Source: Paraphoma chrysanthemicola (Eukaryota; Ascomycota; Dothideomycetes; Pleosporales; Phaeosphaeriaceae). Taken from it: a DNA stretch of 64,000 bases. Below, piece after piece: positions 44,346-55,189 of the stretch. Position 1 is the first letter of the stretch; each line of letters starts with the position of its first letter. The stretch lies in contig JAGMWG010000014.1 of assembly GCA_020744225.1 (NCBI GenBank), forward strand, positions 1,116,001 to 1,180,000, given 5' to 3'. The notes under the pieces are model-generated. The model ran no database searches and was not told where the DNA came from. It saw only the letters and a list, made by a program, of their open reading frames with translations. The translations under genes and the position numbers were made by a program.

Positions 44346-46137
44346 ATGATAAATACCATGCTCAAGAGCCTCTTACTGTACTCAGCCGTTCTTGCGTCTG
44401 CTTCGCCGACATATTGGACGCCAGCGTATTCAGCACTAAAGGAACCTCTTGCGACTACCAAGAACGGGACCGTTGTTGGGCTGCGAAATGTAGCATATGA
44501 CCAGGACCTCTTTCTCGGAATCCCTTTCGCTCAGCCTCCTGTCGCAGATTTGAGGTACAGGCGTCCTAGGAGCGTAAACCAGACCTGGAAAAGACTTCCG
44601 GCCAAGTCGTACGGCGCATGGTGTCACTCTGCTCCGATTGATCTCCCAGGCTTCGCGCAGGTCGGCTTCAATCATACGGAGAGCGAGGATTGCCTAACCT
44701 AAATGTTGTAAGGCCGCACGGCGTACGACCGGGATCGAAACTTCCCGTTCTGGTGTCGATATATGGCGGGGCGCTCCGAGAAGGAGGCAGTGCAGACCAA
44801 AGATACAACTCCTCCCTTATTGTTCAACAATCTGTCAAAACTGGTAGCCCAACAGTTTTCGTATCTTTCAACTACCGCCCCTCCGGATTCGGATTCCTTC
44901 CCGGCAGTCCTCTCGTCGAGTCTGGAAACGCTAATCTAGGCTTTTACAACCAAAGGCTGGCGTTACATTGGGTTCAGGACAATATTGCCGCGTTTGGCGG
45001 CGACCCGTCACGCGTTACAATCCAAGGCGAATCTGCAGGTGCAATCAGTCTTGGAGCACATTTCTTAGCTTTTGGCGGCCGCGATGATGCTTTATTCCAT
45101 GGAGGTATTGCTCAAAGTGGTGGCCCGGTCAGCCTCGCTGGATTCACTTTTCCCGAGCAACAAGACGCTTTATACCAAGATGTGTTAGATTCCACCTCGT
45201 GTGCAGGCGTGAACGACACTTTACAGTGTCTTCGAGGTCAGCCCGTGGAGACTCTAAAGTCTTTGTTCCAAGGAAAACAATACTTCCCTGTTATTGACAA
45301 CGACATTATTGTAAATACATCCATTGCCCAGCTGGAAGCAAGCGACTTTGTCCGCCGCCCGCTATTGATTGGAACCAACAAGAACGAGGGAACCCCATTC
45401 GCCCATGGAGGCAACATTGGAATTGGCTTGAATACGTCACAGGACCTTCTCAACCTTGTCCATGCTAGAGACGCTGCCCAAAATCTATCCAACGATACGG
45501 CAATCAAGATAGCCAACGCCTATCTCGTGAATCTGACGGACGCAGAGCTTGCGGACGCACTCGGTACAGTTTCACCCTCACCCGCACCGAGGTACGGTAC
45601 ACTGTACGGTAGAGCTACCACCCTACTTGGAGATTTGACTTTCGAAGCTGGAAGGCGGCGTGGGGCCCAGATCTGGACGCAATTCAACGTGCCGGTATAT
45701 AGCTACAGGTTCGACGTTGTGCCTAACGGTGTCGATCGCACGATATTTGGGGCAGCCCACTACTCAGACATTGGCTTTATGTTCAACAATGTCGATGGTC
45801 TGGGGTTCTCAATCAATCCTCTGGACTCACCATCTGTCGAGATTAAGCAAAGCTTCCGCTCGCTCGCTGAGCAGATGACCAACCAGTGGATAGCTTTTGC
45901 GACCAAGCTCTCACCTAATATGTATCGTAAGTCTACGATGAGCCTTAGCTTTATATCCTGATGAGTGTTCACTGATACATACACTTAGATAATCCGAGTG
46001 TTGCCTGGCCTTTGTACGGCAATGGCACTGGAAATGTCATGGTTCTTCGACTGAATGGTAGCTCAGTCGTCTCTGATACGTGGCGACATGACTCTATCTC
46101 TCGAATCATCGATGCCGTCCTTGAGCTGCGCAGTTAG
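44346..46137 (+). pseudogene. Secreted type-B carboxylesterase/lipase with a frameshift
   Basis: Segments 44346-44699, about 44699-45926 and 45989-46137 together match a fungal type-B carboxylesterase of about 575 residues. Intron 45927-45988 has GTAAGT. Signal peptide LLLYSAVLASASPTYW, then FLGIPFAQPPVADLRYRRPR and SEDCLT follow. The frame then meets TAA at 44700-44702, while the next frame continues LNVVRPHGVRPGSKLPVLVS. One base is missing in the CTAACCTAAATG region compared with the conserved SEDCLTLN motif. Downstream, the nucleophile elbow GESAGA, the acid NKNEGTPF and the His in FGAAHYSDIGFMF are intact. It is either a recent pseudogene or an assembly error. An enzyme of this family would hydrolyse esters outside the cell. 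Confidence 0.8.
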
Positions 46138-46599
46138 GTTCAGAAAGAAAACTATGTTGACCCTATGGATAGGTAGACCGCAATCAGAAAACGCTATAGT
46201 ACTCTAAGCACTATTCCTTTCCTAGACTCTTAATAGTCTTATTGATTTATCATTTACTATTTATAATATTCTTTTAGCATTCACTCAAGACTAATGTTTT
46301 TATACGAAGCTCTACTCTAAGCTAAATTCTCTAGTCGAACTACCTTAGTATATGCTCTTTATTAAGAAATCTGCCTACTATAATAAGGTATCAGTATATA
46401 GGCTTTCTACTTATTAAGATTGAATCTTATATCTCTAGAATAATAATCGCATTGTAAGTAGTGTAAATACTCTAGGTCTTAAAAAAGTTCTTTCCTAGTA
46501 TATACCTACTCCACTTACGTAGGCTTTACAAAAACAAGTTATTAAACACGCTAAACAATACATGTCCTTTGATATCTCCAAACTCGTCGCCCCAAGCCT
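46138..46599. repeat. A+T-rich, TA-rich tract resembling RIP-decayed sequence
   Basis: From about 46180 to 46540 the composition drops sharply (17 G+C of 60 in 46201-46260 and 16 of 60 in 46261-46320, hand count) and is dense in CTA, TTA and TAATA words. Flanking genes are near 50 percent. This is the look of repeat DNA mutated by repeat-induced C-to-T change. No element type can be identified. Confidence 0.6.
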
Positions 46600-47848
46600 C
46601 TACCATGCTGCGTCCTTATACCAAGCGTACATGTCCTCGATAGGGTAGGGATAAGGGTAGCATTCTTCACCAAAATCACAGACCTGTTCATCTGAGCTTT
46701 CTGCTCTCTTTACAAACCCGATCGGAGCAGTAGTGCGCTCGTGTTGCGGATCGATTCGACCGGTGCTGATATTTGAGCTGTGCTCCTGCTGAGCAGATCT
46801 TCTCTCGCTCCTTCGAGCTTTGATCTTATCAAGCTGCTTTTTGCCAGGACCGTTGGGCCAGTACTCTCCCCGTTGTACCACCGGTGGGGGTGATCTCTGA
46901 TCTTTTGGCAAAGCTTGCAACTCCTTGAACGCATCTAAAGTGATATCGGGAACCTGGAGGTATGTGATCTATGTGTTCATCAATTTTTATCGGCATACGG
47001 TCTTTTACAGGGTGCAGATAGACTAACCTTTGAGACTTTTCCAAGCGCTCGCTTCTCGTCGATCAATGTTGGAAACTCGACTTGCCACCAAATGCCATCC
47101 TCTGGGACATCTTTCTCCTCGGCCAACTTTGTCATTGTCATTAAGAAAACCTCGTCTTTACATTGCGCAGCCATGGCCTTCGACATAGACATGAAGTATC
47201 GTCTTTGACACCCGCTGATTCCATCTCTTAAATCGTTTGGCTCAATGTCCAGATAGGCACATTTGATCTCCGGAGTAGCATCAAGATTCGACTGATCTGG
47301 ATAGTATTTGCGATCATGTAGATCCTGTGAGCATTTAGCGTTTCTTCTGAAATTGAATCTGCTCAGATTTTATCATACCCAGATGGTCTGAAATTTTCGT
47401 GGCCCTTCGGAAGCGCCCATCAGAAGATAGTCCCACAAAACGAAATTAGCCTCTCTCTCTGCTGCACCTGACAAGCGTTGTGTGTAGAAGAGACATGGAA
47501 CTTTGCACGTTTTTGTTTTCTCCGCTCGGGCAAGAATCATTTTCTACATGATTTAGTACACCAGAATTACCGAGCTGTCTGATCACTCACGTCAACGGTG
47601 AATTCGTCCATTGTCCAACATCCCTCTCCAGGTAGTCTTTCTCGGCAAGTTGGATCAGGGATGCCGAAATTGGATGTCTCGAATATGCTCAATGGAACAC
47701 CATTAACCCCTGAGAATTGAAGTTCGGGGATGGCCAGGGCTCTTTTCGCTTGTGACCATGGTGTAAAGCCAGGTCTCTCCTCAATAGGAAAGGAGGCGGA
47801 CTGTTGTACATAGCTGCAGTACAGCAGAAAGAACACAAACTGCTTCAT
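46600..47848 (-). CDS. Secreted protein of an uncharacterised fungal family
   Basis: Exons (minus) 47848-47591, 47543-47379, 47324-47028 and 46968-46600 give 362 residues; all introns are phase 0 and 47-59 nt. The signal peptide is MKQFVFFLLYCSYVQQSASF. The core reads CKVPCLFYTQRLSGAAE, FQTIWDLHDRKYY, RRYFMSMSKAMAAQC and DGIWWQVEFPTL. I recall this order of motifs (PCxFYT, TIWD, MSKAMA, GIWxxVEFP) from uncharacterised secreted proteins of plant-associated ascomycetes; no function is known to me. The C-terminal 110 residues are basic, then acidic and Tyr/Pro-rich. The gene ends just beside the A+T-rich tract, a typical setting for fast-evolving secreted genes. Confidence 0.7.
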
Positions 47849-48918
47849 CTTAAGAAACAGAGAACAAGAGGATATGAAAGTGGGGCTTGATGAGCAGAGG
47901 CGAAACTTGTGGTCTGTAGTTTCGAGTGGACAACGAATAATGGATGCAGGTGTGAAAGACTTTAATACATGTGCTACGACCTTTACGAAGTTTAAAAGAC
48001 ATGATACTGAGCTCATGGAGCTCTTGTAGCTCTTGCAGCTGTGCCGCCACTGCCGTAATCAACGGCCAGATTCACGGTGTTCGTCCAGTGGTCTACAAGC
48101 ATGTGCACTGCGGCGTTGGCACGCATCCCGCAACACACTGGCTTCTCCTTCTTTCAATGCCAATGCCTTCTTGTTACTCGGGAATACATGTCCACAACTG
48201 CTTTCAGACGTCGCAATATCCATCCTCGTCCCAATGCTCTCTGACGGGCATCTTTCTTACACTGCCCTGTTTCATTAAGAGATGCCGGTCTGCCTGGCCG
48301 GCGCTTGAATACCTTGGAGTTCGCCGGGCAGGTCTCGCATTGATCGTTGGTAGCCTTGCCGCATAAGTTGTGGGCGCAGGAGAATACGCGTAGGCACGCA
48401 ACGGCGCGGGAGTGGTGCGGTTTTGCGTCTAGCTGCATATAACTTAGCGCCTTCGTCAGCACAGCCCTCGGCACTGGACCGTGAGCTACAGGCTGCCCCA
48501 TACTCGGGCTACGCCTTATCACGAAAACGGTCGAGGTGTATGAGACGTGCTGTTTCACACACCCTTGCAAGGCACATGAAGCAAACGAGGTAGCTAGTGG
48601 CTGGCGGCTACCTATAAATCTCCGATTGGTGTAGGTCGCTACTGTTGACCACTGCGCCGCCTGCGCGCCTTGGAGATCTGACCGCCAGCCCGCCGCAATC
48701 AGGCTCCCAACTGTACCTCCCCCTCGACATCGAAAGTATAGCTGCGACAACGGTCATCGACCACGACCTTCCGAGAATTGATCATTCGCCAGCTTGACGA
48801 CGAAACCTCCCTGACGCCTCCCTGAGCCCTGACACAATTTTCCGTAGCACCACACTGGTATTTGGTGCAATCGCTGCACATGATAATTAAAACGTCTGGA
48901 CGTACTTCAGCATCGTCA
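47849..48918. other. Gene-free divergent promoter region
   Basis: This 1.07-kb stretch lies between divergent starts. Open frames on both strands (for example 48154-48750 minus) are unconvincing. A minor AGCTC-rich tract lies near 48010-48040. Confidence 0.5.
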
Positions 48919-50005
48919 ATGTCAGCGGACTCGTTGTGTTTCAAAGACGCTTACGAAGCGCGAATCAATGGCAAGGCCAAGCTCGAAGAATTATTAAGAC
49001 ATATTGTTGCTCATTATGGGGGCTTAAGGCATGAGACAGATGCGGAAGGCCAGAGACCATATTTCCGAAGAGGCTTCGAAACCGAAGTCAGGGATCTGGT
49101 GCTAAGTAATAATGTGCAGCCGCTTGATGACGATGGTAAGAGTATACTCAGGTCCGGGAATCAGGCTTGCTAAGCTGAAATGCTGACAACATGTTGCAGA
49201 CATAGCTTTCATCTATTCCATCTTCCTCAATGGATTCCAAGGGGATGTTGCCGCTGTCCGAGAACTCATCGACTCCTCAAACTTGAGTTCAGCATACTAT
49301 CTTCGCCCTCTCATGAGAATCGCGACAAATGATGGTGAACCACAATTACTCCGCATCTGCTTCGAGAATGGGTTGGCGGTCGATTATCTTGACGCTGAAC
49401 ATCTCCTTATGTCACGGATCTGTAACAATCCCAGTACGGCATGGTTGGACGTTCTTTTCGAATTCGATTTCCGCCAGTGGCGTACAAACCGCCAACAACT
49501 ATGCGAGTGGCGATCATGGCATCATATACTTTATATGGGACCCGAATGTACGCGCTGGTGGATTCAGCACGGCGGCCGAGCGCCTCGGGCTCGAGGACTT
49601 TTCGAACATGCTTCGGGATGGCCTGGGGCTCCCACGTTGAAGATATTGCTGGATCACTTTGGTGTGGAATGGTTCGATAACTCAGGGACATTGCAGCTGG
49701 CCGTTAAAACTCACGACTTCGAAACTGTCAAGATGCTCGCGGACGCAGGTGCGGATCTTGATGAATGGGTAGAAGACTGGCAAATGGATATTCGTGAGCG
49801 TCGAGCGGCTCCCTTGCCAGCTCTACTTGAGGCGGTATATGCAAAATCTGAAACGATGATCCGATATCTAGCAAGTCGTGGGGCGAAGCTCACTCGGAAA
49901 AATCTTCACATTGACGACCCATATACCAGTATGTCGGAGGAACTCAAGGCTTTCGTGGACCTTGTCGTGGAGCTGGGTGCAGTCAAAGAAGACACTGCGA
50001 TGTGA
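48919..50005 (+). CDS. Ankyrin-like repeat protein
   Basis: Exons 48919-49135 and 49200-50005 give 340 residues. Intron 49136-49199 (64 nt) has GTAAGA and a CTGAC branch. The C-terminal two thirds show ankyrin-type helix pairs: GTLQLAVKTHDFETVKMLAD, with ADAGADLDE, and PALLEAVYAKSETMIRYLAS, with RGAKLTRKN. The N-terminal 70 residues are helical and unrecognised. No enzyme domain, signal peptide or membrane segment is seen, so a cytosolic protein-binding role is likely. An earlier Met at 48880 would add 13 residues. Confidence 0.7.
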
Positions 50006-50816
50006 CCCATGGTGCAACGTTGGCGTCTTGTTGTCCTGGAAGGTAGTGGGCAAGCGTAGAAGCCCGGCTCCCTCATTCTTTCTGTTCGTAATCACAACCT
50101 TACAAGAATTAGTCTCAAACCTATGCTACTATACACCCACCTATTCCTGGGGAAACGCAACTTACTATTCGCACGGACGCGAAGCAGTTTCCGTCTGTGT
50201 ACGTGTGCTACGTAGACAAGACAACCACTTGACAGGGGCACGAGAATTGCGCAGGGGCTCCAGTTTTTCACGTCATAAGTCTGCGCCGGTTCTTGCGACT
50301 AATTTTGCCTAAACAATCGAGCGCTTGCTGGCTGCGGCGTGAGGCAAACCCGGGACCGGAAAATGGGGCATTGTGGCCCCAAACTGAAATTTGGGTTGGC
50401 GCATCCCTTGCTAGAGGAAGAGCAGTGCTTGAGCGGCGCGTGCAAAACCATGAATATGTTCAAGACAGCCCCCAAGTTGATGTCAGTGGCGAAGGCGGCA
50501 CACGCAGCTTGACATGCCTGGGCTCACCCGAGCTGTGCCTCTGTGATATGAACGTGTATCTTTTAGAACACATGCTTTGTTCATCACGCCGCAATGGGGC
50601 CCAACATACCGAGGCTACGTGTGGCGCATCATAAGCTTCACAGCCTCTCAAGGTCCCGATCGAAGAAATCACATAGGCTGCCACTGTCTTCAATTCATTC
50701 TCGCCACGATACGCACAACTGCAAATCATTCTCGTCTGATTCTCTACCACTGTTTCATCCATCAACGCGAGTGCACATCTTAGATTCTTTCTTGCTCAAG
50801 CAAACCCACCAGCAAG
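50006..50816. other. Gene-free stretch
   Basis: This 811-bp stretch is the promoter and leader of the small secreted protein gene, ending in a CA-rich leader. No other feature is seen. Confidence 0.5.
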
Positions 50817-51188
50817 ATGAAGCCTCTCCTCGTCATGTGCTCCCTGAGCACCTTCTACACCTTCACCAACGCCTACAAGCTCTCCATCTACGGAGGTCTG
50901 AGTTGTCGTGGCCAAAGTCTCGGTACTCGGGAGATGAAAGTTGACAGTGGATGCCAACGGGACTTTGCGGGCAATGGCGCATCTGCAAGCATCGCGACAG
51001 ACGAGAACAACAAGGATTTCGGCAATGTTGTCGTCTTCTTCGAGGGTGATGACTGCAAGCCTTCCAACATCATGCAGGACGGGGCGGCTTTTGTGTTTGA
51101 GAACGGTTGCTGGACGGGAAACTATGGCAGCTATGAGGTGTGGGACTTGTGGAAGGTCGAGGGTATGAGTGCACCAGCTTTGAAGTGA
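50817..51188 (+). CDS. Small secreted four-cysteine protein
   Basis: A single-exon gene of 123 residues. The signal peptide MKPLLVMCSLSTFYTFTNA is followed by a compact mature part with four cysteines spaced C-x15-C-x33-C-x17-C and a NYGSYEVWDLW tail. The arrangement parallels the protein at 4052 (13, 30, 12 and VYGSIKVL), including a hydrophobic strand just before the first Cys (YKLSIYGG versus VKLHLFTGAE). Extracellular, disulfide-stabilised and without any enzyme motif. Function unknown; effector or cell-surface roles are both conceivable. Confidence 0.75.
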   Translation: MKPLLVMCSLSTFYTFTNAYKLSIYGGLSCRGQSLGTREMKVDSGCQRDFAGNGASASIATDENNKDFGNVVVFFEGDDCKPSNIMQDGAAFVFENGCWTGNYGSYEVWDLWKVEGMSAPALK

Positions 51189-52181
51189 AGCATGATTTCG
51201 CAAGCGCTTGTATATCGCATGACCGGTCACGAACGATCGAATTCACTTATTTCTCCACTTCTCCAATTTGATGCAGAATCTTAAGATTCGAATGAGCAAA
51301 AAGATTCTGACGTGCGAGCCTAGCTTGAGGGAAGTAGAGGCACCAAATTATGTGTACACACAATCGATCCTTGTAAATTCAGATTAGACTACGTCCATGC
51401 TCACAGCACTTCAGATATTGTTCGTAGTACATTGAAAGAGGTCATTAATCTACCTCGCGTCCGGTGTAGATATCAGGAATCAGCACGTCCAAGCCAGACA
51501 AGAAGACGATGGCAGTGCAGCGACACTTACAGATGGATGATTCAGGTTGAAGCTCAACAGATCGACCCAATGCCTTCTGCCTTGAAACTCTCCATGTTCT
51601 CAAACAGCCAAAGAATGGTAATCCAGTGGCACAGCGTCCATAGCCAGGGGGGGGGGGGGGGGGGGGGGGGGGGTTTGGCAAGAAACTACGACCAATCGTA
51701 CAAAACTTACGGCGAGTAAGATCTATATGAGCCCCGAGAAGAAGTAGATAGACGCTGAGATATTCCTGGCAAAGATAGCCTTTGGTCTCTTCGGCACAGT
51801 ATGCTAGCCTGCCTCACTGTGCCGCCTGACTTGGCCACGGAAGGTTGAAGCTGACATTGCAAGTCAATCTACGCCGCTCTTGGCCCAAGCGGCGCAATCG
51901 GAAGACCAGCTGTGAGATTCTGCCTCTTTACCATAGAGTCGACAAGTGGAGCCAACGCCGCTGGTCGGTGCCTTGTTGTGGCTTAAAATAAGTCTGGAAC
52001 GGTTCGGCAGAGAGAGGCACACCATGGGACCCGGTACGCAGCGCCGGGTGTCAAATCAAATTACTTGGACGTGAGTAGATATATATACAGACGGGTTTTG
52101 AGGATATCAATTCTCGAAGTCAATCGATAAGCAGTTTATTTCCCGTTTCATCGTTCCGTATAAAGTTCTCTCTGCTCCATC
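51189..52181. other. Gene-free stretch with poly(G) run and TATA box
   Basis: This 993-bp stretch contains the 27-base G run (listed separately) and TATATATA at 52080-52087, 95 bp before the next ATG at 52182, a plausible TATA box. No gene is seen. Confidence 0.5.
51647..51673 (+). repeat. Poly(G) homopolymer of 27 bases
   Basis: An uninterrupted run of 27 G, flanked by TAGCCA and TTTGGC. Such a run can form G-quadruplexes and is prone to length change; the true length may differ because of sequencing or assembly error. Confidence 0.9.
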
Positions 52182-53336
52182 ATGCATTTCGCAAACACTG
52201 TCAGTGTCATATTTCTGTTCGCAAATGGCTTGCTCGCCGTCCAAAATCCTGCGGATGTAGTCTTCCATGCCTACCGCAGCCAGAATGATTCGGATGAAGT
52301 GATTGCAGGAATGTTCATCCCAAGAGCGGTGGGAACCGACTACGATCTTGACCTCGGAATCGCCCCAAGAGCAGAGGAAAGCTGCGACAGGAAGGTCAGA
52401 TGCAAGAAGAATAAGATCAGGAACCCTGTCGACATCACCAAATGCATTCGGTGCCCGCCGCTCACGAAGGCAGACCCTACGCATACCTTGTGTATTCAAG
52501 ACAATGATGCGAGCAAAGAGGATAAGAGAAAACAGTACGAGGAGAAAATCAAAGAGAAGGTTCAAGAAAAGTTCAATAAGTTCAAGGAGAAGGCTAAAGA
52601 GCGATTAGACAAGAAGAAAGAGGCAAAGAATAAGGAGTGGGAGGAGAAGGACAAACAGAGACAGGACAAGCGAAATCAGAAGAAGTTCCGACGCATGGCA
52701 GTGTGCAGTCCCGCTGTTGCTGCATCTATTGGCACCGTGGCCATGCTTGAATTGGCCGATGGTGGCTTCTCTGAAGACTTGTTTGACAGCATCAACAACG
52801 ACATGCTCGAGTTCTGGCCCCTCAATGACATTGACAATGACTGGCTCGACAAGGCTTTGCCCGACGACGAGAGCGACATCATCAACGAAGCCTACGTCCA
52901 GGAATTCCTCGTCGTGGGAGATGCTACTTCTGGGAGTTCAAAGCGATCCATCACAATGCGCAGTACCGCTGAGACCATTGTAAGACCGTCGGACGAAACC
53001 GAGCCAGACATTGAGATTACAGGACTGTCTATCGAAACCACGGACTCTTCCAATAGAAGCGCAGAGTCGACTACTGAGAAGAGGAACATATTCAATTCAA
53101 TTGGCAATGCCTTCCGGGCTCTTATCCGTCTTGCCGTGGCTGCGGCCACCAGAAGAGCCGGTGGAGGTGGACCAATTTCTCGAGCGACTAAGTATTTCTC
53201 GGACGGCAAACAGCCAAATCTGAAGAAGCCAGGAGAGAGCAAACTGTCACACGCAGAGCAAAAGGATAAAGCTAAAGAGATCTCAAAGGATAAAAATTGG
53301 AAAAAATGTCTTCGAGGCGAGAAGCCTGAAAAGTAG
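52182..53336 (+). CDS. Secreted lysine-rich coiled-coil protein, unknown family
   Basis: A single-exon gene of 384 residues. The signal peptide MHFANTVSVIFLFANGLLAV is followed by a short Cys module (ESCDRKVRCKKNKIRNPVDI, TKCIRCPP, TLCI), then a highly charged Lys/Glu helix of about 70 residues. An acidic region with EFWPLNDIDNDWLDKALPDD and a basic tail follow. I recall similar Cys-module plus Lys-helix proteins in ascomycetes without known function. Clean signal peptide, a TATA box at 52080 and one long frame make the gene call firm. Function unknown. Confidence 0.75.
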   Translation: MHFANTVSVIFLFANGLLAVQNPADVVFHAYRSQNDSDEVIAGMFIPRAVGTDYDLDLGIAPRAEESCDRKVRCKKNKIRNPVDITKCIRCPPLTKADPTHTLCIQDNDASKEDKRKQYEEKIKEKVQEKFNKFKEKAKERLDKKKEAKNKEWEEKDKQRQDKRNQKKFRRMAVCSPAVAASIGTVAMLELADGGFSEDLFDSINNDMLEFWPLNDIDNDWLDKALPDDESDIINEAYVQEFLVVGDATSGSSKRSITMRSTAETIVRPSDETEPDIEITGLSIETTDSSNRSAESTTEKRNIFNSIGNAFRALIRLAVAAATRRAGGGGPISRATKYFSDGKQPNLKKPGESKLSHAEQKDKAKEISKDKNWKKCLRGEKPEK

Positions 53337-53724
53337 GAAGTGCTCCGAAAACTCTGTTGTCTAGGCACAGGACGCCAGACATCATCGTATGAGGTCAGGC
53401 ATGATGGAGGCCGTCTATTGTACCTGGAGCTGAATCAGGAGGCCGTTCTACAGATGAGGGCGGTCATCACCTTCCATTGATACGCAGCGAGATGCCCTTG
53501 CGATTCATTAGATGTAAAACCATTGCCATTTCAAGGATTTCAATATCTATCTATAAAATCTTGAACGAGGAATAAGAGTAAGCTTTGCACGGTGCATTTT
53601 GGATCACAACATTGCTACTCAAGCTTCATAGGGAATTGACCAAAATGCCTCACCCATGCGGCGACATATGAGTAGCCAAGGGAGTACGTACGACTTATAT
53701 ATCGGTTGATAAATATTCTTATAA
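53337..53724. other. Gene-free stretch
   Basis: No coding sequence is seen. The F-box half expected for the copy that follows is absent here on both strands. Confidence 0.5.
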
Positions 53725-54282
53725 CTAACGGGTAAGCATCGTGGAATTCTACGCTATCCCAGACCGACCGTTGGCCACCTGATCCGCAAGCTCGAGGTGG
53801 AAATGTGGATCGATCTACAATTTCAGTCTCTGCGCTCAATGCTCGAATCGAACCACGATTGGCGCTTCCTTCTCCGTCCAAACGAGGATCTCTACCTTCC
53901 AGAACGTGAGAAGACTGTGAATAAAGCAATAAGTAAAATCGACCACAACTTCGAAGCGTCCGTGTGGACACAATCGGCAACAAATTGGCAAAATATCTTC
54001 CCCAATTTGAACGAGCTTACAATTTTCTTACGTTCAGATGACGTTTGGAGTGCAAGTGGGAATCGGCGTATGTGCGTATTCTCTCGTTACATGGCCAATG
54101 CACGGAAGGCCTACTATGACCCGTCTGGCAAATCGTATTCCAACAATCTGAATAAATGGCGAGGAATCAAAATTTTGGATCACTCCATTGGAGCCTTTAC
54201 AGAGAGGCTGAAAAATACGCACATACCTATCCGATCGAGAAAGGTTGTCGTACAGGAGATTATTTCGGACTTCTCGAGATGA
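53725..54282 (+). pseudogene. 5'-truncated F-box-like copy
   Basis: The frame is open from 53725 (after TAA) to TGA 54282. It aligns by eye with the body of the gene at 24369: LRYPRPTVGHLIRKLEVEMW versus FMYPKPQMGTWIQHLILELD, and NHDWRFLLRPNED versus PEEWRYLLRPDDE. The first ATG in frame is at 53797, inside this conserved block. The F-box-like first half is missing and no upstream exon can be found, so the copy is truncated. An ACTAACGGGTAAG string at 53723-53735 looks like a branch site and acceptor, so a lost or distant first exon is another reading. Confidence 0.65.
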
Positions 54283-54797
54283 GTTGCGAATTGGACCCTA
54301 TGCATCCTATGTGTACCAAGGTATGTTCTTGGATTCTCGAAAACGTCATCCGTGATAAATTCTCAGAGCTTCTAGGCACTGACTCAGCCCCACCGTCTGC
54401 GACGACAGACAGGGCAATCACATCACAGCCCTCAAGTACTGAAATAGCCATTAGACCTGTCACTCCGCCAGGATCGCCGTGCTTCATACCTCAACAAGAT
54501 GATCAATTTTTCTCTCGCTTCGCGCGAGACGAGGAGCGAGGCATCGTGCAGAGCATCCGTTATCGCGATTTGTGCGTGCGAGATAGAGAAATGTTTGCTA
54601 AATGCAAGCGCTGTCGTACGAAGCATCTGGGTATTCATTATCCTGGGCCTAAGAACGTTCTCGGGCGTAAGCAGGATCATAAGAAAAATCTTGAACGAGT
54701 CGATCGTGTTGCACGAGAATGCGAGGAACGAGCAATTTACTATGAGGAGCCATTCGACGAGACGCAAGGAAAATTCACGAGGCCGAGACGCCGGTGA
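54279..54797 (+). CDS. Hypothetical protein with one CxxC motif
   Basis: An open frame of 172 residues starting MSCELDPMHPMCTKV, overlapping the stop of the truncated F-box-like frame (ATGA). It contains a Ser/Pro/Thr-rich stretch (RPVTPPGSPCF), then FAKCKRCRTKHLGIHYPGPK and a basic tail. I do not recognise it. It could be a separate gene, or the last exon of the preceding locus joined by an intron I cannot place. Charged-residue patterning suggests real coding, but support is limited. Confidence 0.4.
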   Translation: MSCELDPMHPMCTKVCSWILENVIRDKFSELLGTDSAPPSATTDRAITSQPSSTEIAIRPVTPPGSPCFIPQQDDQFFSRFARDEERGIVQSIRYRDLCVRDREMFAKCKRCRTKHLGIHYPGPKNVLGRKQDHKKNLERVDRVARECEERAIYYEEPFDETQGKFTRPRRR

Positions 54798-55189
54798 AAG
54801 GCCTAGGGATGTACCGGCATCCCGTCGCATTGCAGGGAACATGAATTGAGTGGTTACTTATAGTATCTTCTCCCACTAGGATTAATCCAGTAGCACAGCG
54901 GTCAGTGTGCGTTTGAGTGTGCAATATATTCATGTGCTTTCGCACTGCCCCTCGTAACTGGTTTGGCTGTGACCGTGCCCAAATTCGGCTAGCGCCACGT
55001 CTACCCCACACTCTCTCGCCAGCATTAGGCATCCACATTGTGTTCCACCACAAACATGCACCTGGAACATCAAGCCTAGCACGGTAGACGGCACAGGTAT
55101 CCCGCAACCAAAATTTCTCTACCGCTACACTCTTTTCCCTTTACCGTTATTCTGGTCTTGTGGCATCCTTCATCACTTCCCTCTTAGAG
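54798..55189. other. Gene-free stretch
   Basis: This 392-bp promoter region of the ubiquitin hydrolase holds no recognised feature. Confidence 0.5.

Noticed and set aside
44690..45961. Independent esterase gene starting at 44690
   Set aside because: The conserved N-terminal half with signal peptide lies directly upstream in another frame; a one-base change joins them, so it is one broken gene.
51445..51681. Frame encoding a polyproline start
   Set aside because: Produced only by the poly(G) run read on the minus strand.
53725..54797. One fused gene combining the F-box-like body and the downstream CxxC frame
   Set aside because: The first frame ends where its paralogues end, and no intron with good signals links the two.
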